DNA of 9,158 nt from Dehalococcoidia bacterium (lineage in GTDB: Bacteria; Chloroflexota; Dehalococcoidia; UBA2979), in NCBI GenBank assembly GCA_023228765.1, contig JALOAM010000126.1:1-9158 (forward strand), in the 5' to 3' direction. Each line of letters begins with the position of its first letter. The stretch's first letter is position 1. This document shows, one piece after another, positions 6,206-9,158 of this stretch. The position numbers and the translations under genes are program-made. The notes beneath the pieces were generated by a model. It was not told the DNA's origin. It saw only the letters and a program-made list of their open reading frames with translations, and did no database searches.

Positions 6206-6408
6206 GGGGGTTTCTCCCGCTGGATACCTGCTTCTCGGTAGACACGCTTCTCGCAACACGCACGTTGTCATCCACGAGAACGGCCGCCTAACCCCGTCTC
6301 AACGGGTCATCGGTTGAGATCGGATGGTCATCGGGCGGCGCTGTGTCCTCGTGGAGGGCGCTCCGAAACGGGGCGTTCCAAGACGCGTGACTAGAGAGGA
6401 AGCGCCCG
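6181..6408. other. Intergenic region upstream of the secreted-protein gene
   Basis: No gene is seen. The region holds the second 19-bp direct repeat, an inverted repeat CTCAAC (6298-6303) / GTTGAG (6313-6318), and two copies of GGTCATCGG (6305-6313 and 6326-6334) exactly 21 bp apart, about two helical turns. No convincing promoter boxes were found by eye, so the repeats are only candidate regulator sites. Confidence 0.45.
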
Positions 6409-7377
6409 ATGCGACGGGTCGTCTTCGCACTTGTGGCCGTAGCGGTGGTAGCCCTTGTGACCGTACCGGGAGGCACGGCGCAGGCCGTCGATCCCGAGTC
6501 GTCCGTGCTGTGTCATGCCGAGGGGCAGGACTACCGTCCCATCTCCCTTCCCGCCGATGCCCCTGAGGCGGACATCGAGGAGCACCGCGCCCACGGTGAC
6601 CTCTACCCCGGCGAGAGCATCCCGGACGACGGAGGCCCCGGCGCCTACCTGGACCGGGACTGCCACCCGGTCTCCTGGCTCTTCGGCGTCACCTTCACGG
6701 GCAGCGTCTCGGTGTCGGGCGGCGCGTCCGAGGGCGTTAGTTTCGCCTCGGACATTGCGGTGGTGGGTGGCGGTGTCGAGTTCGCGAGTGCCGACGGTGG
6801 GGTGCAGGCGGACTTCGACGGCGACCACCTGACCGTGACGGTCGCCCCGGGCGAGCCCGCGCTGTCCTTCGCGTTCGACTTCGGCGCGTGGCAGCTCTGG
6901 GAGTACGAGCTCGCGCCAGCCTCGACGCTGCCGTCCACGCTCAACTCGTTCGGCGAGCGCCAGTTCGCCCTGGAGACCGTGAGCACGGAGGGCGCCCCCG
7001 GGCCGCAGAGCGTGACCTACCGTCTCGTGCTGGAGCACTCCGCCGGCGTCTCGCCGCTGCCCAACACGACGATCGAGGTGGGTGAGGACGCCCTCCCCGC
7101 CGACGGCGTCTCGACGGCGACCGTGACCGTGAAGCTCCTCGACGTCTTCGGGGAGCCTCCCGTGGAGGAGCGCGTGGTCGAGCTGTTCATGAACCAGCAG
7201 TTCGGGACCATCGGCCCCGTGAGCTACCTCGGCAGTGGCGAGTACACGGCCACGCTGACGGCGGGCGCGGCACCCGGCGACGCGAAGATCGTGGCGATGG
7301 TCGACTACTACGACCTCGACCTTGCGGAGGGCCATGTGACGATCGTGCCCCTCGGGCAGTCCGAGCTGGCTGACTAG
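6409..7377 (+). CDS. Secreted protein with a CHxxG...HGD N-terminal motif and a Big-1-like Ig domain
   Basis: This 322-residue exported protein has a clear Sec signal peptide (MRRVVFALVAVAVVALV...) with likely cleavage after AQA at 26. Directly after it, LCHAEGQDYRPISLP...IEEHRAHGDLYPGE (34-69) resembles a short Cys/His-containing motif found near the N- or C-terminus of surface proteins in several phyla; its function is not known to me. The middle (80-215) is beta-rich and acidic without a family I recognise. Residues ~215-310 (TTIEVGEDALPADGVSTATVTVKLLDVFGEPP...GEYTATLTAG) fit a Big-1/invasin-type Ig-like domain. I infer a cell-surface or extracellular structural or binding protein; no catalytic residues are apparent. 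GAGGA (6396-6400) lies 8 bases before the ATG. The gene ends 6 bases before a perfect inverted repeat that could terminate it. Confidence 0.75.
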   Translation: MRRVVFALVAVAVVALVTVPGGTAQAVDPESSVLCHAEGQDYRPISLPADAPEADIEEHRAHGDLYPGESIPDDGGPGAYLDRDCHPVSWLFGVTFTGSVSVSGGASEGVSFASDIAVVGGGVEFASADGGVQADFDGDHLTVTVAPGEPALSFAFDFGAWQLWEYELAPASTLPSTLNSFGERQFALETVSTEGAPGPQSVTYRLVLEHSAGVSPLPNTTIEVGEDALPADGVSTATVTVKLLDVFGEPPVEERVVELFMNQQFGTIGPVSYLGSGEYTATLTAGAAPGDAKIVAMVDYYDLDLAEGHVTIVPLGQSELAD

Positions 7378-7383
7378 GCTGCT

Positions 7384-7423
7384 GTTCCGCTCGTCCTAGC
7401 CCTCGAGGTAGGACGAGCGGAAC
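7384..7423. terminator. Perfect 15-bp inverted repeat between convergent genes, likely bidirectional terminator
   Basis: GTTCCGCTCGTCCTA (7384-7398) pairs perfectly with TAGGACGAGCGGAAC (7409-7423) around a 10-base spacer. It begins 6 bases after the stop of the plus-strand secreted-protein gene. Its right arm and spacer encode the last codons of the minus-strand NTF2-like gene (...FRSSYLEG), with the TAG stop inside the left arm. No T-run follows on either strand, so termination would be of the T-poor hairpin kind. Confidence 0.6.
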
Positions 7424-7785
7424 TGGACACCCCAGTGGCCGTCCTGCTCGGTCACGATCCAGAGCGAGTCGAACTCGTTGTAGACGGTGCCGTCCTCACG
7501 TCGTCGCGCGTAGTGCACGGCCACATGGACCTTCCCCGGTCCGCTCTGCACCGGTGCGATCGACTCCAGGGTGGTGTGGCCCCAGCCCTCCGCCTGCAGC
7601 CGCGCGGTCCCCGGCTCGTTCTGCCGTCGGAGGGCGTCGCCATCCTCGATCGTCCAGAACGCGCCGTTGGCGAAACGCACATGCGGGAAGTTGAACGTCT
7701 CGACCTGCACCTCGGCGTCGCGGGCGTTGAACCCCTCCAGCCAGCGCTGGATCGTGTCGATGGCAGTCGCTTCGTCTGGCGTCAT
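7396..7785 (-). CDS. NTF2/SnoaL-like fold protein of unknown function
   Basis: This 129-residue protein starts at ATG 7785, with GGGAG about 6 bases upstream on the minus strand. The layout fits the NTF2/SnoaL superfamily: an N-terminal helix (DEATAIDTIQRWLEGFNARD), a turn with FPHVRFANGAFWTI, then strands SIAPVQSGPGKVHVAVHYARRREDG, YNEFDSLWIVTEQDGHWGVQFRSSYL. This cone-shaped fold serves many enzymes and binding proteins. The pocket residues do not point to one reaction, so no function is assigned. The longer in-frame start near 7932 would translate a strong hairpin and repeat-like DNA and is rejected. The gene diverges from the trp leader promoter and converges on the secreted-protein gene. 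Confidence 0.72.
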   Translation of the reverse strand: MTPDEATAIDTIQRWLEGFNARDAEVQVETFNFPHVRFANGAFWTIEDGDALRRQNEPGTARLQAEGWGHTTLESIAPVQSGPGKVHVAVHYARRREDGTVYNEFDSLWIVTEQDGHWGVQFRSSYLEG

Positions 7786-7819
7786 GTCAGTCTCCCGAGG
7801 TGTTCGGTGGCAGCGTACT

Positions 7820-7862
7820 CCCGACTCTGACCCTCCCTTCTCGGGGGAGGGGCAGAGTCGGG
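7820..7862. repeat. Long imperfect hairpin upstream of the divergent trp promoter
   Basis: CCCGACTCTG (7820-7829) pairs with CAGAGTCGGG (7853-7862). After one A/G mismatch, CCCTCCC (7831-7837) pairs with GGGAGGG (7845-7851) around TTCTCGG. It is followed by GGGTGAG (7864-7870). The CCCTCCC/GGGAGGG core and the GGGTGAG tail recall the repeats at 2604-2728, so it may be a diverged member of the same family. It lies in the leader of the NTF2-like gene and about 33 bases before the trp -35 box. Confidence 0.6.
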
Positions 7863-7895
7863 CGGGTGAGTGCAGAGGAGGGCGGCGGCGCTTCG

Positions 7896-7925
7896 TTGAC
7901 AGTGGGATCGGCGGAATCGTACTGT
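7896..7925 (+). promoter_or_regulatory. Sigma70-like promoter for the trp leader transcript
   Basis: A perfect TTGACA (7896-7901) is followed after 18 bases by TACTGT (7920-7925), which keeps the key TA...T of a -10 box. Transcription would start near 7932, just before Stem I of the T-box. The position fits, although the -10 matches only half of the consensus. Confidence 0.55.
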
Positions 7926-8210
7926 CGTACATCAGTCAGTCGCGTAGACATGACGCTGATCGGGACGAGTACGTCGCGAGCGGGGCTCCAGAGAGCCGGG
8001 GCAAGGTGAAAGCCCGGCGCCTGACAGCAGCGACCGAATGGACCCGTGAGTCCCGGCCCCAAACTCCACCTGCGTGGTGGCAGGAGTAGGCGTCGGCGGT
8101 GTGGGCGCCGTTATCCATGCCCAGGCGATCGCAACCCCTCCGCGCATGTGGCGTCGAGGGCGCGCCGTCGCTGGCGAAAGCCTCGGGCGTCTCGTGACGC
8201 GCGGGGGAAT

Positions 8211-8241
8211 GTGGGTGGCACCGCGAGGACCATCGCCCCAC
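8211..8241 (+). promoter_or_regulatory. T-box antiterminator
   Basis: GTGGG (8211-8215) pairs with CCCAC (8237-8241), and GCG (8223-8225) pairs with CGC (8234-8236). This leaves the 7-base bulge TGGCACC (8216-8222) that binds the tRNA acceptor end. The 3' strand (8234-8241) is also the 5' arm of the terminator, so the two structures exclude each other, as the mechanism requires. Confidence 0.88.
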
Positions 8242-8266
8242 GAGTTGCGTGGCGCGGTGGTTTTTT
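8229..8266 (+). terminator. Intrinsic terminator of the trp T-box
   Basis: Positions 8229-8242 pair with 8248-8261 over 13 of 14 positions, with one C/C mismatch and one T/G wobble, around the loop AGTTG. A run of T follows (8261-8266). This is a strong rho-independent terminator, formed when tRNA-Trp is charged. Confidence 0.9.
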
Positions 8267-8309
8267 GTTGGGTCATCAACCGGTCCGAGATCATCGAGGA
8301 GAGCGCAGG

Positions 8310-8429
8310 ATGTCCATCTTCACCTCGCGTCCCAGCATCGTTGGGCGACGGTCAGGGTGGTCCTGGTGGTGGCAGCCTGACAGCTGCGACCACCACACCG
8401 CGTCCATCCTCGGAGCACTCCATGTCTGA
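8310..8429 (+). CDS. trpL: Tryptophan-rich leader peptide of trpE
   Basis: This 39-codon ORF lies between the T-box terminator and trpE. AGGAG (8297-8301) stands 8 bases before the ATG, an excellent ribosome binding site. Codons 17, 19, 20 and 21 are TGG (8358-8360 and 8364-8372), giving GWSWWWQ in a peptide that otherwise looks unstructured. The TGA (8427-8429) lies 8 nt inside the trpE frame, so the ORF overlaps the trpE start (8422). Trp-codon runs in short ORFs before trpE are the classical sign of ribosome-mediated attenuation. No transcription terminator follows, so I infer control of trpE translation: a ribosome stalled at Trp codons would leave the trpE start free, while one ending at TGA would cover it. 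A chance ORF in GC-rich DNA is possible, but the combination of ribosome binding site, Trp cluster, hairpin and position argues against it. Confidence 0.75.
   Translation: MSIFTSRPSIVGRRSGWSWWWQPDSCDHHTASILGALHV
8364..8395 (+). promoter_or_regulatory. Hairpin enclosing the Trp codons of the leader ORF
   Basis: TGGTGGT (8364-8370) pairs with ACCACCA (8389-8395), and GCAGC (8372-8376) pairs with GCTGC (8383-8387). There is one G/G mismatch, and the loop is CTGACA. Three consecutive Trp codons form the 5' arm, so a ribosome stalled there would melt the helix. No T-run follows, so it is not an intrinsic terminator. Confidence 0.65.
8412..8424 (+). promoter_or_regulatory. Ribosome binding site of trpE, inside the leader ORF
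   Basis: GGAG (8412-8415) lies 6 bases before the trpE ATG (8422). Both are inside the leader ORF, so a ribosome terminating at 8427-8429 would physically cover them. Confidence 0.65.
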
Positions 8430-9158
8430 ATACCTGCCCACCCTGAACGATGTCCGCCGGATGGCGGGCCAGGGCAACGTCGTGCCCGTCTACCGCGAGG
8501 TCCGCGCGGACCTCGAGACGCCTGTGTCCGCGTACCTGAAGGTGGCGCGCGGGCCGTATTCCTTCCTGCTCGAGTCCGTGGAGGGTGGCGAACGCCTTGG
8601 GCGGTACTCCTTCATCGGGACGGAGCCGTACCGCGTCCACGCCGCGACGCACGAGGACGGGGACCCGCTGGATGTGGTGCAGGAGGAGCTGGCGCGCTTC
8701 CAGTCCGTGGAGGTGGCGGGGCTGCCGAAGTTCCACGGCGGCGCCGTGGGCTACCTGGGGTACGAGGCGGTCACGCACTTCGAGCCGCGCGTGCCCCTCG
8801 CGCAGCGGGACGCCCTCGGCGTGCCGGAGTCGTGGCTGATGTTCACGGACACGATCCTCGTGTTCGACCACGTGAAGCACAGCATCAAGGTGGTGGCGCA
8901 CGTCCGGCTGGACGGTGACATCGACGCCTCCTACCGCCAGGCCCAGGCGAAGATCGACGAGATCGTCGGGCGCCTCGAACAGCCCCTGGGCGGGCTGCCG
9001 TACGTGCCGTTCTCCGGCACGCGCGGCAACGAGGTCACGTCCAACTGGGAGCACGAGGACTTCCTCGCGGCGGTGCGCCGCTGCAAGGAGTACATCACCG
9101 CCGGGGACATCATCCAGGTGGTCCTGTCGCAGCGCTTCACCCGGGAGACCGGCGCGCA
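8422..9158 (+). CDS. trpE: Anthranilate synthase component I (3' end outside window)
   Basis: The visible 245 residues are the N-terminal half of TrpE, which with a TrpG glutaminase subunit converts chorismate to anthranilate, the first step of tryptophan synthesis. LLES (49-52), within YSFLLESVEGGERLGRYSFIG, is the conserved tryptophan feedback-inhibition site. KFHGGAVGYLGYE (103-115) is characteristic, and AGDIIQVVLSQRF (227-239) opens the chorismate-binding domain. The ATG at 8422 is supported by GGAG at the right distance, and similarity begins within the first residues. The frame is still open at the right edge. The preceding T-box and leader peptide place it first in a trp operon, and trpG, trpD or trpC would be expected downstream. 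Confidence 0.95.
   Translation, partial: MSEYLPTLNDVRRMAGQGNVVPVYREVRADLETPVSAYLKVARGPYSFLLESVEGGERLGRYSFIGTEPYRVHAATHEDGDPLDVVQEELARFQSVEVAGLPKFHGGAVGYLGYEAVTHFEPRVPLAQRDALGVPESWLMFTDTILVFDHVKHSIKVVAHVRLDGDIDASYRQAQAKIDEIVGRLEQPLGGLPYVPFSGTRGNEVTSNWEHEDFLAAVRRCKEYITAGDIIQVVLSQRFTRETGA

Larger units (their letters stand above)
7951..8266 (+). ncRNA. T-box riboswitch sensing uncharged tRNA-Trp
   Basis: The 5' leader of trpE carries the T-box parts in order. In Stem I, the lower helix CGGG (7961-7964) / CCCG (8043-8046) and upper helix GTCGC (7973-7977) / GCGAC (8030-8034) enclose the specifier loop. That loop has AGTA (7968-7971) opposite GAA (8036-8038) and the specifier codon TGG (8039-8041) followed by A. 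AGAGAG (7990-7995) and a distal hairpin (7996-8000/8013-8017) follow, then Stem II around 8063-8087 and a stem at 8187-8200. The T-box is TGGGTGGCACCGCG (8212-8225). The bulge contains TGGC (8216-8219), complementary to a GCCA tRNA end; bacterial tRNA-Trp normally has discriminator G73. Uncharged tRNA-Trp would stabilise the antiterminator and allow transcription of the trp genes. Confidence 0.93.

Noticed and set aside
6268..6295. Promoter boxes upstream of the secreted-protein gene (TTGTCA, then TAACCC)
   Set aside because: The -10 candidate lacks the final T and the spacing gives no other match, so no promoter is called there.
6391..7335. Minus-strand open frame opposite the secreted-protein gene
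   Set aside because: The plus strand has a signal peptide, a ribosome binding site and a Big-1-like domain. The opposite frame has none and looks like a codon-bias shadow.
7786..7932. Longer N-terminus for the NTF2-like protein
   Set aside because: It would translate the 7820-7862 hairpin and part of the trp promoter region, and a good ribosome binding site precedes the ATG at 7785.
8046..8309. Upstream extension of the leader-peptide frame through the T-box
   Set aside because: This stretch is structured RNA (specifier, Stem II, antiterminator and terminator). The ribosome binding site at 8297-8301 supports initiation at 8310.

Overview
The window is a strongly GC-rich bacterial chromosome segment. 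Every gene called from its protein sequence is ordinary housekeeping or envelope material. The best lineage clue is the guanylate kinase: its P-loop reads GPSGVGKDAV and its later motifs resemble Chloroflexota (Dehalococcoidia-like) enzymes as I remember them. I therefore suggest Chloroflexota with moderate to low confidence. No phage, insertion-sequence transposase, CRISPR array, tRNA or rRNA was seen.

Left part, minus strand (1-2549): a sigma70-like promoter (2521-2549) appears to drive a membrane-anchored TolB/PD40-type beta-propeller gene (1147-2343). It is followed, with an 8-nt overlap, by a secreted lysozyme/SLT-like protein with a BACON-like C-terminal region that runs off the left edge. 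Upstream, 2344-2794 holds no gene. It holds the long leader of the propeller gene, a fragment resembling part of a THI box, an inverted pair of GC-rich hairpin repeats and a G-run tract.

Centre, plus strand (2795-6180): a compact cluster of site-2 protease (M50), HD-domain hydrolase (TGATG overlap) and prephenate dehydrogenase (tyrA). A second pair follows: RemA (DUF370) and guanylate kinase (gmk), in the order known from many genomes.

Right part (6181-7785): a secreted plus-strand protein with a CHxxG...HGD-type N-terminal motif and a Big-1-like Ig domain converges on a minus-strand NTF2/SnoaL-like gene. A perfect 15-bp inverted repeat lies between them and uses the last codons of the latter gene as one arm.

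The most interesting part is 7896-8429, upstream of trpE (8422 onward, cut by the right edge). A TTGACA promoter precedes a complete tRNA-Trp T-box leader. Its specifier is UGG, its bulge is UGGC, and its antiterminator and terminator are mutually exclusive. After the terminator comes a second apparent tryptophan sensor: a 39-codon leader ORF with a good ribosome binding site and the cluster W-S-W-W-W. Those Trp codons lie in the 5' arm of a 12-bp hairpin, and the ORF's stop codon overlaps the trpE start. The layout looks like a tRNA-sensing transcription switch stacked on a translation-sensing leader peptide. The closest precedent I know is the Bacillus subtilis rtpA (anti-TRAP) leader, but here the arrangement controls the biosynthetic gene itself.
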